53,273 bases of DNA from JAXMBN01 sp046349875 (lineage in GTDB: Bacteria; Planctomycetota; Planctomycetia; Pirellulales; Pirellulaceae): the NCBI GenBank assembly GCA_046349875.1, contig JAXMBN010000038.1, positions 1 to 53,273 on the forward strand, written 5' to 3'. Below the pieces are notes generated by a model. The model saw only the letters and a list, made by a program, of their open reading frames with translations. It was not told the origin of the DNA and made no database searches. A program made the translations under genes and the position numbers. Positions 26,872 to 35,588 of the stretch are shown here, piece after piece (the first letter of the stretch is position 1; each line of letters opens with the position of its first letter).

Positions 26872-27297
26872 TTAGCCCTCCACCTCAAGGCCCATGCTTC
26901 GGGCTGTACCTTCGATCATACGACGAGCATGCTCGAGATCGCGAGCATTCAGGTCGGCCATCTTCTGACGGCAAATGTCATCAATCTGGGCTCGCGTGAC
27001 TTTACCAACCTTCTTCTTGTTGGGTTCACCAGAACCGCTAGCGATTCCTGCGGCCTTCTTCAACAGCGATGCTGCTGGAGGGCTCTTGGTAATGAATTCA
27101 AAGCTTCGATCCGAATACACCGTTACAACAACGGGAATCGGTGTACCTTTGAAGTCCTTGGTTCGTTCATTGAACTGAGACACAAACTGGCCCAAGTTCA
27201 CACCGAACTTACCAAGCGATGTACCAACTGGTGGAGCCGGCGTTGCCGATCCACCGGGCACTTGAAACGCCGCTTTACCGACTACTTGTTTTGCCAT
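26872..27297 (-). CDS. rplK: 50S ribosomal protein L11
   Basis: The 141-residue L11 has the N-terminal family sequence PAPPVGTSLGKFGVN and the RNA-binding C-terminal domain with GSGEPNKKKVGKVT and the final AHARMIEGTARSMG-like segment (residues EHARRMIEGTARSMGL). It binds 23S rRNA at the GTPase-associated centre and takes part in the stringent response through RelA in other bacteria. It opens the ribosomal part of the operon. Confidence 0.97.
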   Translation of the reverse strand: MAKQVVGKAAFQVPGGSATPAPPVGTSLGKFGVNLGQFVSQFNERTKDFKGTPIPVVVTVYSDRSFEFITKSPPAASLLKKAAGIASGSGEPNKKKVGKVTRAQIDDICRQKMADLNARDLEHARRMIEGTARSMGLEVEG

Positions 27298-27431
27298 CTT
27301 GTTCGTCCAGACCTACCTATCGTTCATGCGAATGACCGAGTTGCCGAAAATCAACCCAACGCTACTCAATCGATCGCCTTTATTGAACTAAATGAAATAC
27401 ACCCTCGATGCGTCGATGCAGCCGATCAATC

Positions 27432-28019
27432 CTAGACTGCTTCAACTTGCCAGTGATCCAGCTCCACCGGCGTGCTTCGCCCGAAGATACTGATGATCAC
27501 GGTAATACGGCCATTCGCTTCATCGACCTTGTCCACTTCACCTTCCAGGTTTTGGAAGTAACCTTCCTTCACCCGAACACGATCTCCGTGTCGAAATGGA
27601 ATAGCCGTTTTGAGCGTTTGCTCTTCCTCTGCATCGGGATGCACTAACTTCAGAATTCGCTCCACTTCCGGGCCTTCCATCGGAGTGGGCTTTCCGCCTG
27701 AGCCAGTGAAATCACCAATCCCGGGAGTTTCGCGAACCATGAACCAGGTGTCGTCATTAACCGACATCTGAACCATGAGGTACCCAGGATAAAGCTTTCG
27801 CTTGACGACTCGGCGCTTGCCAGCACGAGTGAACTCAACCACGTCTTCCGTGGGAATCAGAATCTCGCCAAACAATTCCTTGTATCCCGAAAGCGCAATT
27901 CTCTTCACGAGCGCATCGCGAATCGAATCCTCTCGGTTGAACGCAACCTTCAGAATGTACCACTGCATCGGAGGTACCGATGCCGCGGATTGTGCGTCTT
28001 GTTGGCTTGAATCACTCAC
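27432..28019 (-). CDS. nusG: Transcription termination/antitermination protein NusG
   Basis: NusG contacts RNA polymerase beta' and couples transcription to Rho or to the ribosome. The NGN domain begins with MQWYILKVAFNREDSI and includes KLYPGYLMVQM; the KOW domain contains GDRVRVKEGYFQNLEGEV. The length of 195 assumes a GTG start at 28019 with a 17-residue Ser/Gln-rich leader; an ATG at 27968, right at the NGN domain, is an alternative. It lies between secE and rplK in the usual order. Confidence 0.95.
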   Translation of the reverse strand: MSDSSQQDAQSAASVPPMQWYILKVAFNREDSIRDALVKRIALSGYKELFGEILIPTEDVVEFTRAGKRRVVKRKLYPGYLMVQMSVNDDTWFMVRETPGIGDFTGSGGKPTPMEGPEVERILKLVHPDAEEEQTLKTAIPFRHGDRVRVKEGYFQNLEGEVDKVDEANGRITVIISIFGRSTPVELDHWQVEAV

Positions 28020-28125
28020 AGCTTGAACCTTGCGCCAGTACTAGCGATCCTTTCGGTGCCTTTGACAGCCGCGAAAGCAACCTCCTGGCAATACGATCAC
28101 AACGTTAAAAACGTCGCGATGACAA

Positions 28126-28590
28126 CTAGGAAACTCCTAAGGTCGAGAAGATCAATTGCCAGACCAAGTCGTAGCAAAAGAGCAACATCGCCATGAAGAA
28201 GATAGTAAATATAACGACGGTGGAAGCTTTGACAAGCTCACTTCGTCCCGGCCAAGAAACCTTATTCATCTCAGACTCTACCGAGATCAAAAAGTCAGCA
28301 AACTTGGGCCAGTTCACCAATCGATATCCCAACCAAATGCCAGCCGCCAGCAATAAAATGCTGGTGCCATAACGCAGGGTTTCTGCCAAAGCACCTTGGA
28401 TTCCATAAGCCGAAAATGCAAATTCTTGCATCATCGTTTCGTGGAATCGCCAAGCTCCAAGTGCCGCTGCTGCCCAAATGGCGATGCAGGTCACTTGGCG
28501 AACAATTCGCCCCTGAGATCGTTTGTAGACCGCAGAAGTGAAAAGCTCGCTTCCAAAGGATCGGCTTGGTACGACTTCTTCGCTTGCCAT
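28126..28590 (-). CDS. secE: Preprotein translocase subunit SecE
   Basis: SecE clamps the SecY channel. This 154-residue form has three predicted membrane segments, around residues 32-50, 70-90 and 120-145. The family motif NKVSWPGRSELVKAS directly precedes the last one. Many bacteria have a one-segment SecE of about 60 residues; the three-segment form resembles E. coli. The start at 28590 (MASEEVVPSRS) excludes an upstream extension that runs towards the tRNA-Trp gene. Confidence 0.93.
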   Translation of the reverse strand: MASEEVVPSRSFGSELFTSAVYKRSQGRIVRQVTCIAIWAAAALGAWRFHETMMQEFAFSAYGIQGALAETLRYGTSILLLAAGIWLGYRLVNWPKFADFLISVESEMNKVSWPGRSELVKASTVVIFTIFFMAMLLFCYDLVWQLIFSTLGVS

Positions 28591-28654
28591 GGTTTCTTGC
28601 CTTCGTTTCAGCGCCGTTCCATCCAGCGCTCGCATTCATCATTGCTTGATCAAG

Positions 28655-28727
28655 CAGGGGCGGCAGGAATCGAACCCGCAACCCCCGGTTTTGGAAACCG
28701 GTGCTCTGCCAATTGAGCTACACCCCT
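28655..28727 (-). tRNA. tRNA-Trp (CCA)
   Basis: The 73-base cloverleaf has acceptor AGGGGTG pairing with CGCCCCT, a TPsiC arm with GGTTCGATTCC, and the anticodon loop TTCCAAA flanked by CCGGT and ACCGG. The anticodon CCA reads tryptophan. It lies between tuf and secE, as in several other bacterial phyla. CCA is not encoded. Confidence 0.96.
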
Positions 28728-28780
28728 GTGCTCCAATGTTTTAGCGTCGCTAAAGCATCTTCGCGTCTTCTATGGAAAGA

Positions 28781-28809
28781 AGAGGGCCTCACGATCAATA
28801 AGGCCCTCT
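28781..28809 (-). terminator. Terminator-like hairpin after tuf
   Basis: AGAGGGCCT (28781-28789) and AGGCCCTCT (28801-28809) form a perfect 9-bp stem. On the minus strand the stem is followed by a T-rich TTCTTTCC. It sits 35 bases past the tuf stop and before tRNA-Trp, so it probably separates tuf from the downstream secE-nusG transcript or causes partial termination. Confidence 0.75.
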
Positions 28810-28843
28810 CCCAGCTTTTTCAATTCAAATCGCTGAATAAAAA

Positions 28844-30040
28844 CTACTCAACGATCTTGGTGACAACGCCGGAACCAACCGTCTTGCCACCTTCGCGAAT
28901 CGCGAAACGAACACCGTCGTCCATAGCGATTGGCTTCTGGAGTTCAACCGAAAGCTTGACGTTGTCGCCAGGCATGCACATTTCAGCACCGATCAAGTTG
29001 GCGGTACCGGTAACGTCGGTTGTTCGGAAGTAGAACTGTGGGCGGTATCCGCTGAAGAATGGCGTGTGACGACCACCTTCATCCTTGCTCAAGCAGTACA
29101 CTTCAGCTTCAAACTTCTTGTGCGTTTGAATGGTGTTTGGCTTGGCAAGAACTTGACCTCGCTCGAGATCTTCACGCTTTACACCGCGAAGCAAGCAACC
29201 GACGTTATCGCCAGCTCGGCCTTCTTTCATTTCCTTGCGGAACATTTCCACGCCGGTGACGATCGTCTTGCGCTTTTCTTCTTGGAGACCAAGGATTTCG
29301 ACTTCTTCGCCGACCTTGATCACACCACGCTCGATACGACCGGTTGCAACCGTACCACGACCTTCGATGCTGAACACATCTTCGATCGCCATAAGGAATG
29401 GGCGGTCTTCTTCGCGGGTTGGTTGAGGAATGTATGCGTCAACAGCGTCGACCAAGTCGCTAATGCACTTGCTCTTCACTGGGTCGGCTGGGTTTTCGTA
29501 AGCACCGATCGCGCTACCGCGGATAATGGGCACTTCGTCGCCTGGGAAGTCGTACTTGCTGAGCAACTCGCGAATTTCAAGCTCAACGAGCTCGAGCAAT
29601 TCTTCGTCGTCAACCAAGTCAACCTTGTTCAAGAATACAACGATCGCTGGCACACCCACCTGGCGAGCCAAGAGAACGTGTTCCTTGGTCTGAGGCATTG
29701 GGCCGTCAGCAGCGCTCACGACGAGGATCGCTCCGTCCATCTGAGCAGCACCGGTGATCATGTTCTTGATGAAGTCGGCGTGACCAGGGCAGTCAATGTG
29801 AGCATAGTGACGCTTTTCGCTTTCGTACTCTACGTGCGAAACGGCAATCGTCACCGTCTTGGTGGAGTCGCGAACAGTACCACCCTTCGCGATATCAGCA
29901 TAGGATTTTGCTTGAGCCAATTTCTTGGCTGCCTGAACCGCAAGAAGAGCACCAGTGGTGGTGGTCTTTCCGTGGTCGATGTGACCGATCGTCCCTACGT
30001 TACAGTGCGGTTTTGTACGTTCGAATACCTCTTTGGCCAT
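28844..30040 (-). CDS. tuf: Elongation factor Tu
   Basis: EF-Tu (398 residues) delivers aminoacyl-tRNA to the ribosome. G motifs are present in order: GHIDHGKTTT (P-loop, near residue 19), DCPGHADFI (near 81) and NKVDLVDD (near 136). The beta-barrel domains 2 and 3 are intact and end in SGVVTKIVE. The ATG at 30040 and length are standard. It is transcribed after a cluster of four tRNA genes and followed by a hairpin terminator. Confidence 0.98.
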   Translation of the reverse strand: MAKEVFERTKPHCNVGTIGHIDHGKTTTTGALLAVQAAKKLAQAKSYADIAKGGTVRDSTKTVTIAVSHVEYESEKRHYAHIDCPGHADFIKNMITGAAQMDGAILVVSAADGPMPQTKEHVLLARQVGVPAIVVFLNKVDLVDDEELLELVELEIRELLSKYDFPGDEVPIIRGSAIGAYENPADPVKSKCISDLVDAVDAYIPQPTREEDRPFLMAIEDVFSIEGRGTVATGRIERGVIKVGEEVEILGLQEEKRKTIVTGVEMFRKEMKEGRAGDNVGCLLRGVKREDLERGQVLAKPNTIQTHKKFEAEVYCLSKDEGGRHTPFFSGYRPQFYFRTTDVTGTANLIGAEMCMPGDNVKLSVELQKPIAMDDGVRFAIREGGKTVGSGVVTKIVE

Positions 30041-30183
30041 TGCTCAACACACCTACTACAAAGTTGACCGTGCCGTGAGGTCAATGCCCACGTGCTACCC
30101 TAATCAAAAAATAAAAAGCGAAGATCGGACCATCCGTACTCCGCACTTCTTGTTCGTCAAGTCACTTCGTGCCCAAACATCAG

Positions 30184-30256
<73 letters not shown>

Positions 30257-30265
30257 CTCACGAAA

Positions 30266-30336
30266 AGCGGGTGAAGGGAATCGAACCCTCGTCTTCAGCT
30301 TGGAAGGCTGTGGCTCTACCATTGAGCTACACCCGC
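30266..30336 (-). tRNA. tRNA-Gly (UCC)
   Basis: A 71-base tRNA with acceptor GCGGGTG/CACCCGC, D arm TAGCTCAATGGTAGAGC and anticodon loop CTTCCAA closed by CAGC and GCTG. The anticodon TCC reads GGA and GGG glycine codons. It corresponds in order to glyT of E. coli. Confidence 0.95.
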
Positions 30337-30423
30337 AGTCCGTCCGGGCGACCTGAACGAAATCAAGCATCTCAGTATGCCAACCCCTACAGCTTTCGCA
30401 ATGGGACTATCCATACTAAGAAG

Positions 30424-30505
30424 TGGGAAGTGTAGGATTCGAACCTACGTAGGCAATGCCAACGGATTTACAGTCCGTCCCCTTTAGCCACTCGGGCAAC
30501 TTCCC
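30424..30505 (-). tRNA. tRNA-Tyr (GUA)
   Basis: An 82-base class II tRNA with acceptor GGGAAGT/ACTTCCC, anticodon stem ACGGA/TCCGT around the loop CTGTAAA, and a long variable arm as expected for bacterial tyrosine tRNA. The anticodon is GTA. It corresponds in order to tyrU of E. coli. Confidence 0.95.
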
Positions 30506-30575
30506 GTCTGTTCCTAATCGCGTTTTTCTCGGAAACGCAAGCATTTGGCAGCCGGTCGGGTGACCAAGACTGCAG

Positions 30576-30648
30576 AGCCAGCGAAGGGACTCGAACCCCC
30601 GACCAGCTGATTACAAATCAGCTGCTCTACCAACTGAGCTACGCTGGC
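30576..30648 (-). tRNA. tRNA-Thr (UGU)
   Basis: A 73-base tRNA with acceptor GCCAGCG/CGCTGGC and anticodon loop TTTGTAA between GCTGA and TCAGC. The anticodon TGT reads ACA and ACG threonine codons. It is the first tRNA of the cluster and corresponds in order to thrU of E. coli. Confidence 0.96.
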
Positions 30649-30704
30649 TGATCTCTGGGCTGGTCTCGTGAGCGTGGCGAACCCCTCCCTCCGAGAATCG
30701 GCTA

Positions 30705-30732
30705 AGTGTACAGTCGCCGCCATGGCTGACAA
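30705..30732 (-). promoter_or_regulatory. Candidate promoter of the tRNA-tuf operon
   Basis: On the minus strand, TTGTCA (complement of 30727-30732) and TACACT (complement of 30705-30710) are separated by 16 bases. The start would fall near 30698, about 50 bases before tRNA-Thr(UGU). An A/T-rich AAATTC lies just upstream. The rest of the 30649-30956 gap holds nothing recognisable. Confidence 0.5.
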
Positions 30733-30956
30733 GTCGAATTTAGCCTACCAACCATCGGTTTTTTCGATGTAAGACTCCTCTCTTCGGTCGATTCCCGCCG
30801 TGGCTTGAGTCCAGCCCCCTACTTTTCTAGTCGTGCCCCATCCCCTGGCCCCTCGGATGGTCCTTCCAGGTGGATGTTTCATCGTTTGCCAAGGAGTCCT
30901 GGGCTCGCCCTAAGCCAATCTCCGTTCGAAATAACGCGGAAGTTTGTCGCGCAACC

Positions 30957-31697
30957 CTATTTGAGCGAAATGGCCTTTTGAAGCGGCTTGAGAACGTGCG
31001 GCACCATGTATTCATCCAAAAGCCGCTTGCCAATCTCCGATAGCCGCCCAATTTCTTCGTCAAATCGCTCGTCCTGCCCCAACGAATCGATCCGTCGAAG
31101 CGACAAATACACGCTCAGTTGCTCCTCGGGATACTCGCCCGTCTTCAAGCTGAACGGCGATGTTCGCGTCTCAAAGCTGATCCTGCACTGCGTTTTGAGT
31201 TCTGCATCCAGGGTCAACTGAAGACTTGGCTCATACCCAAGTACTTTGGCTCCCTCCATCTCGATCATCGACTCAAATGCTGGCGGCAGACCGATGGCAT
31301 CGGCCAACAATTGGTTGTGATTTCCACGATAGGTAAAATCAAAGCCATACACCAAATTCAACGTTTCGCAGTCCAAATGGCTCACCGAAAGCGAATAAGG
31401 CACAATGCCCAAAACTTCGCGATGAAGCTGCGCTGCATCCTCGAGCGTCACTGGATTGACGACTCCGCTCGATAATCGTTTAATGTCAGCACTCACCCAT
31501 CGATAACTGCTCTCCTCTTTGTCTTCCTCCAAAAAGAACTCACGCTCCCTCTGAGTTAAGACCTTCATCTTCGGAAATCGTCGCTGCACTTGCTCGAAAA
31601 AGTGAATCAAAGATTCGCGATTTTGAGGCAGCTCAAGCGTCGTCTGGAGCTGCATGTTGACATAAAAATCATCCGCGATGGTATGGTAGAGCGTCAT
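30957..31697 (-). CDS. Conserved hypothetical protein
   Basis: I do not recognise a family. From ATG 31697 (MTLYHTIADDFYVNMQLQTT) the protein has 246 residues, mixed alpha/beta, soluble, with no signal peptide, no cysteine pairs of note and no catalytic motif I can name. AGGA lies seven bases before this ATG; another ATG at 31790 would add 31 residues and is possible. It is convergent with nothing and faces the tRNA cluster. The style suggests a planctomycete-specific conserved protein. Confidence 0.65.
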   Translation of the reverse strand: MTLYHTIADDFYVNMQLQTTLELPQNRESLIHFFEQVQRRFPKMKVLTQREREFFLEEDKEESSYRWVSADIKRLSSGVVNPVTLEDAAQLHREVLGIVPYSLSVSHLDCETLNLVYGFDFTYRGNHNQLLADAIGLPPAFESMIEMEGAKVLGYEPSLQLTLDAELKTQCRISFETRTSPFSLKTGEYPEEQLSVYLSLRRIDSLGQDERFDEEIGRLSEIGKRLLDEYMVPHVLKPLQKAISLK

Positions 31698-32018
31698 AGG
31701 TGTGTCCTGTCGAGAATCGCTTCCGTCTCCCATGAAGTATAGGTCCGCTCGGTCAAAAGTGTCAAAGGACTCTAAGGGAAGTCCACCCATTCATCACCCA
31801 TTTACCTCCCTTTCTCGTTCCCGTTTTGATGTTGTGCTCAACCATGGAACATGCGTTGTTCTCGTTTCAAAGGCATACGATTTCGAACTTCTTTTCCCAC
31901 TTGCGGCACGTTCCGCCAACGTGATTGAATCACGGAATGATTCTAGGTTGGAAACTTGGTACAATGACCCGAAGTTGTGTCTGTCGTTGAATTTGTTGAG
32001 CTCGTGAGGATCCTTGCA

Positions 32019-32537
32019 ATGAACCCCCATCGATTTGATTCGGTGAGTTTTCATGAGACCCCCTTGGGAACCTTGATGTGCCGATGGAATCAAAAACGGA
32101 TCGTCCGCCTTCAAATGCCCGGTCATGAACTCGACGATTGGAGCCACGCCGGAGAGCCAACTCTGCAATGCCAGCGAGCTCTCGATCGAGCCCTCAAACT
32201 TTTCTTTGCTGGAAAGCCCAATCCCATCGATTGGCAATGGCTCGATGTGTCCGAGCGAACTTCATTCCAGCAAGAAGTACTTCACCAGTGTTTTCTCACA
32301 CAACCCGGTGAAACCTTATCCTATGGACAATTGGCATCGCGAGCGGGTTCGCCGAAAGCAGCTCGCGCGGTCGGGAAGGTCATGGCTACCAACCGCATTC
32401 CACTGCTCATCCCCTGCCATCGCGTCACAGCAAGCGGATCGGGCATCGGTGGCTTTTCCGCACCCGGCGGTCTCGATACCAAACGCTGGCTCCTGCAAAT
32501 GGAATCGCCAGAATCGTTTGCATTAGTAACATCGTAG
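32019..32537 (+). CDS. ogt: Methylated-DNA--protein-cysteine methyltransferase
   Basis: This 172-residue suicide enzyme removes alkyl groups from O6-alkylguanine onto its own cysteine. The active-site motif IPCHRV is present, preceded by the DNA-binding segment YGQLASRAGSPKAARAVG with the Arg finger, and followed by GFSAPGGLDTKRWLL. A short N-terminal ribonuclease-like domain occupies about residues 1-85. ATG 32019 is chosen since GAGGA precedes it; the frame is open 14 codons further up. It is divergent from the hypothetical gene at 30.96-31.70 kb. Confidence 0.92.
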   Translation: MNPHRFDSVSFHETPLGTLMCRWNQKRIVRLQMPGHELDDWSHAGEPTLQCQRALDRALKLFFAGKPNPIDWQWLDVSERTSFQQEVLHQCFLTQPGETLSYGQLASRAGSPKAARAVGKVMATNRIPLLIPCHRVTASGSGIGGFSAPGGLDTKRWLLQMESPESFALVTS

Positions 32538-32679
32538 CGCGATGATCCCCACCGCAAAGAAAGTTATCCGTAGTGCGATGGTCCCCATCGCGAAGAATCT
32601 CGATACGCATCGAATAACGAAAGTCGTCCTCATCGATTTAGGACGTCAGCCGTAGTGCGATGGTCCCCATCGCAAAGAA
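32533..32679. repeat. Three copies of a 29-nt repeat, family 1
   Basis: CGTAGYGCGATGRTCCCCAYCGC plus AAGAA occurs at 32533-32561, 32569-32597 and 32651-32679, with two to four differences between copies. Spacers are 7 and 53 bases, so it is not a CRISPR array. The first copy overlaps the last bases of ogt. The unit contains GCGATGGTCCCCATCGC, an inverted repeat (GCGATGG/CCATCGC) with a TCC loop, giving a hairpin in each copy. Confidence 0.8.
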
Positions 32680-32713
32680 TCGTGTATCGACTTTCCCTTC
32701 AATTCGATTGCCA

Positions 32714-32820
32714 TCGATTGAGGACAATCGAACGACATGGAATTCCTCTTTAACGATTGAGGCCACTCGAACGACATGGAATGATTCCCATCGTTTGAAG
32801 ACAATCCAACGACGTTGAAT
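32714..32820. repeat. Three copies of a 29-nt repeat, family 2
   Basis: CGATTGAGGACAATCGAACG plus ACATGGAAT occurs at 32714-32742, 32754-32782 and, more diverged, 32792-32820. Spacers are 11 and 9 bases. It fills the rest of the 303-base gap between ogt and the importer operon, right after family 1, on the downstream side of the solute-binding gene. CGATTGAGGACAATCG is itself an inverted repeat (CGATTG/CAATCG). Confidence 0.75.
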
Positions 32821-32840
32821 ATCAATCGAACAAACGCAGT

Positions 32841-33851
32841 CTAACGCTTCAAATACTTCAATTCAAAACACTTTTTCGCGTCGACCTTATCCCCTTTGAT
32901 CAAATTCAAATCGACCAAGATGTCGCGAAGTTCTTGCCATCGTCCTTCATCCATCTGACCTATCTTGGCTGAGTCCAGACCGTTCGGCAAGCAAAGATCT
33001 TTGAGCTTTTCCGAACCATACTTCAGAGCTTCGGCCGTCATGCCTTGGTTGTTTTGCTTGAGGATGTAGGCATTCGTTTCGGCCGGCGATTCCATATACT
33101 TTTGCCAACCTTCGACGCTGGCTTGAACCATCTTTTCGACGATACTTCCTTGCTCTTGCAGTTGTTTCTCCGTGCAAACCAAGCAGCTCGCATAAGGATT
33201 GTATCCAACTTCCGACAGCATCAAGTTGCGAACTGCAACCCCTTTTTCTTCGGCCAGATAGGGTTCGCTAAAGTTATACGCTTGTTGAGCCACACCTGGG
33301 CCGGCAACAAGCTCGGCCACTGTGCCATAGTACGGTACGATTTGAACGCTGGCATCGAGCAAACCTTTCTTCTTGAGAAAGGGAATGTAAGGTCGGCCCG
33401 AATCGATTTGCAGTTTGATGTTTTTGAGTTGTGCGAGCGATTCGATACCTGAATCTTGACGCACCATGATGCATCGCGGACCATTTTGCATCGGAGCCAT
33501 CAAGGCGACCAAGGGTGCCTCTTCCGATCGCGCCATCAACACATCGTCCGCATTGGCCACGCCGAATTGAGCTCGTCCGAGAGTCAATTCGGGTGCTACG
33601 ACTATGCTTCTTCCACCCGCGCGGATTTCAACATCCAATCCATGCTTGGCATAGATACTATGCACCAAGGCCGCATAGAACCCACCATGTTCGGCCTCAG
33701 GATACCAATTTAACTGCAAGACCACTTTCGGATTTCCTGGTGTCGACGCAGACTCCGATTTCTTGTCCGACTTGGCGCCGCATCCCAAGCAAGTGAAAAG
33801 CGATACCATGCAACCAACAACGGCAACGAGACGCAGTAATGTATGATTCAT
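32841..33851 (-). CDS. ABC transporter solute-binding lipoprotein, NMT1/THI5-like
   Basis: The 336-residue protein begins with a lipoprotein signal peptide, lipobox FTCLGC, with the mature Cys near residue 24. The mature part starts with VVLQLNWYPEAEHGGFYAAL, the hallmark of the NMT1/THI5-like family that binds pyrimidine precursors of thiamine or, in relatives, nitrate, taurine or sulfonates. It is the third gene of a three-gene operon and its ATG overlaps the permease stop by four bases. The substrate is not settled by the sequence. Confidence 0.9.
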   Translation of the reverse strand: MNHTLLRLVAVVGCMVSLFTCLGCGAKSDKKSESASTPGNPKVVLQLNWYPEAEHGGFYAALVHSIYAKHGLDVEIRAGGRSIVVAPELTLGRAQFGVANADDVLMARSEEAPLVALMAPMQNGPRCIMVRQDSGIESLAQLKNIKLQIDSGRPYIPFLKKKGLLDASVQIVPYYGTVAELVAGPGVAQQAYNFSEPYLAEEKGVAVRNLMLSEVGYNPYASCLVCTEKQLQEQGSIVEKMVQASVEGWQKYMESPAETNAYILKQNNQGMTAEALKYGSEKLKDLCLPNGLDSAKIGQMDEGRWQELRDILVDLNLIKGDKVDAKKCFELKYLKR

Positions 33852-34660
33852 TTGGCCGATTCAAATCCTAAGGCAAGGGTCCAACGTCGAAGTATTGTGG
33901 AAGCCAACAAGTTTACCAACAAGAAAAACAAAACACCTAAGAGTGTACTCATTCCCACCGCAGCCATCAGCAAGTCCGTCTTAAGTTGCGTTTGCCAACG
34001 AGTCATCAAACTCCCTAAGCCATCGTAGGATGTTCCGTTTCCCACGAAAAACTCACCGACAATGGCCCCGATGACAGCTAGTCCTGAAGCGATCCGCATG
34101 CCCACAACCAAATGGGCTGTGGCGATCGGTATCCGCAGTTTGATCAAGGTCTGCCAACGACTTGCCCGATGCAATTCAAATAGCTCAATCCAGTTGCGAT
34201 CGATCGAAAGCAAGCCTGTTGTGACATTGGCCACGATCGGAAAAATGCTAATGATCATGACCACAGTGACGATCGTTCCAAAGCCATTTCCCATCCAGAT
34301 GATGAGCAACGGAGCGATGGCGACAATCGGCACGGTCTGAAGGAAAATCACGTAGGGATAAAACGCCATACGAATCCATTGCGATTGACTGAATATCACG
34401 GCCAGCGCACTTCCTACGACAATCGAACCAAGCAAACCCATCATGGCCGCTTTGCCCGTAGCCCAGGTGCCGCGTACTAGCACCATGCGTTCTTCCCATC
34501 CCGATTGCAACACCGACAACGGGCTGGGGAGCAACACTTTAGGGAGTTGCCAAAACTGAACCGCGGTGTGCCATACAATCAGAAGGACGAGGAACACCGC
34601 GCAGGGAGCCAATACCATCCAAGGAAAGGATCGTCGCGCTACATCACGAGGCTCGGTCAT
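33848..34660 (-). CDS. ABC transporter permease, ThiX/SsuC-like
   Basis: The 270-residue protein has about six membrane segments and the inner-membrane permease signature with the ATPase-contacting EAA-like loop around ELHRASRWQTLIKLRIPIATAHLVVG. It is of the BPD_transp_1 family used by taurine, sulfonate, nitrate and thiamine-precursor importers. The stop overlaps the start of the binding-protein gene, and its start overlaps the ATPase stop, both by four bases (ATGA). Confidence 0.9.
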   Translation of the reverse strand: MTEPRDVARRSFPWMVLAPCAVFLVLLIVWHTAVQFWQLPKVLLPSPLSVLQSGWEERMVLVRGTWATGKAAMMGLLGSIVVGSALAVIFSQSQWIRMAFYPYVIFLQTVPIVAIAPLLIIWMGNGFGTIVTVVMIISIFPIVANVTTGLLSIDRNWIELFELHRASRWQTLIKLRIPIATAHLVVGMRIASGLAVIGAIVGEFFVGNGTSYDGLGSLMTRWQTQLKTDLLMAAVGMSTLLGVLFFLLVNLLASTILRRWTLALGFESAK

Positions 34661-35442
34661 CGCGCCACCTCTTCCAAGCGTTTGGCAACCTTACCATAGA
34701 GCTCCGCAAATTCCGCAGTTCCTCGAACATCACTTTTGCGAGGCTCTGGCAAGGAAATCGGAATCCACTCTTGTATCTTTCCTTTACCCATGATCGCAAT
34801 ACGATCACTTAAGTAGATAGCTTCGCTAATGTTGTGCGTTACAAACACGATCGTCCGCGGCCGATGCGTTTGAAGTTCCAGTAGCAACGCATTCAGTCTT
34901 GTACGAAGCATGTCGTCCAGGGCCGCAAAAGGTTCGTCCAGCAACAGAATATCGGGATCGGTGACCAAGGCTCGAGCCAGCGAAACACGCATTCGCATGC
35001 CTCCCGATAATTGCCGAGGCGTCTTCATATGATCGGCTTCATTCAGTCCCACATCCAAAAGTGTTTGCCGAATCTTATCCGCACTCGATCGATCCCATTT
35101 CCCATGAAGCTCCAGCGGCAATTGAACATTCTCGCGAGCTGATCGCCAAGGAAGCAAAGTCGGTTCTTGAAAGACAAACGAGATCCCACTCGGCTCGTTG
35201 ATAACATTCGTTTGAACATCAGAATGTTCCGAGGCGATCTCCACCGTTCCTTCCGTGGGACTGAGGAGCCCCGAGATCGCCCGCAACAAGGTGCTCTTGC
35301 CACACCCGCTGGCCCCTAAGAGAGAGACAATCGTTCCCGGCTCCACATCGAAGTCGATGCGATCCAGTATCTGCCGACCGGAGAGTTCGACGCTCAATCC
35401 TTGGCAATGGATACGGTGAGTTGGCAAAATGGGGCGATTCAA
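34657..35442 (-). CDS. ABC transporter ATPase, SsuB/TauB/ThiZ-like
   Basis: The 261-residue ATPase has Walker A GASGCGKST (near residue 43), a Q-loop in VFQEPTLLPW, the signature LSGGMRMRVSLARAL, Walker B ILLLDEPFAALD and the H-loop FVTHNISEA. It powers the importer encoded by the two genes after it. The start is a TTG at 35442 with GGAG eight bases upstream. I looked for a TPP riboswitch in the 140-base leader and did not see the CTGAGA or ACCTGATCTGG cores, so a thiamine role is unsupported. Confidence 0.92.
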   Translation of the reverse strand: MNRPILPTHRIHCQGLSVELSGRQILDRIDFDVEPGTIVSLLGASGCGKSTLLRAISGLLSPTEGTVEIASEHSDVQTNVINEPSGISFVFQEPTLLPWRSARENVQLPLELHGKWDRSSADKIRQTLLDVGLNEADHMKTPRQLSGGMRMRVSLARALVTDPDILLLDEPFAALDDMLRTRLNALLLELQTHRPRTIVFVTHNISEAIYLSDRIAIMGKGKIQEWIPISLPEPRKSDVRGTAEFAELYGKVAKRLEEVAR

Positions 35443-35588
35443 AGGTCAGGCTCCGTCGGAAACAATCGACTCTGGTACACCATACCCAGTTGCCAACCCG
35501 TCACCAGCCCCGCCCCGACGAATTCGCGCCGAATCGGGTCATGCTCTTGAGAACGGCCCTGCGAAAAATCTCGCAAGACCTTCACGGT

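Noticed and set aside
28591..28654. rpmG (ribosomal protein L33) gene between tuf and secE
   Set aside because: The space holds only tRNA-Trp and short flanks; no L33 frame is seen.
32533..32820. CRISPR array
   Set aside because: Repeats differ between copies, spacers are 7-53 and 9-11 bases, there are two repeat families and no cas gene is near.
35443..35588. TPP riboswitch before the NMT1/THI5-like importer operon
   Set aside because: The two conserved TPP cores are not present on the minus strand in the leader.
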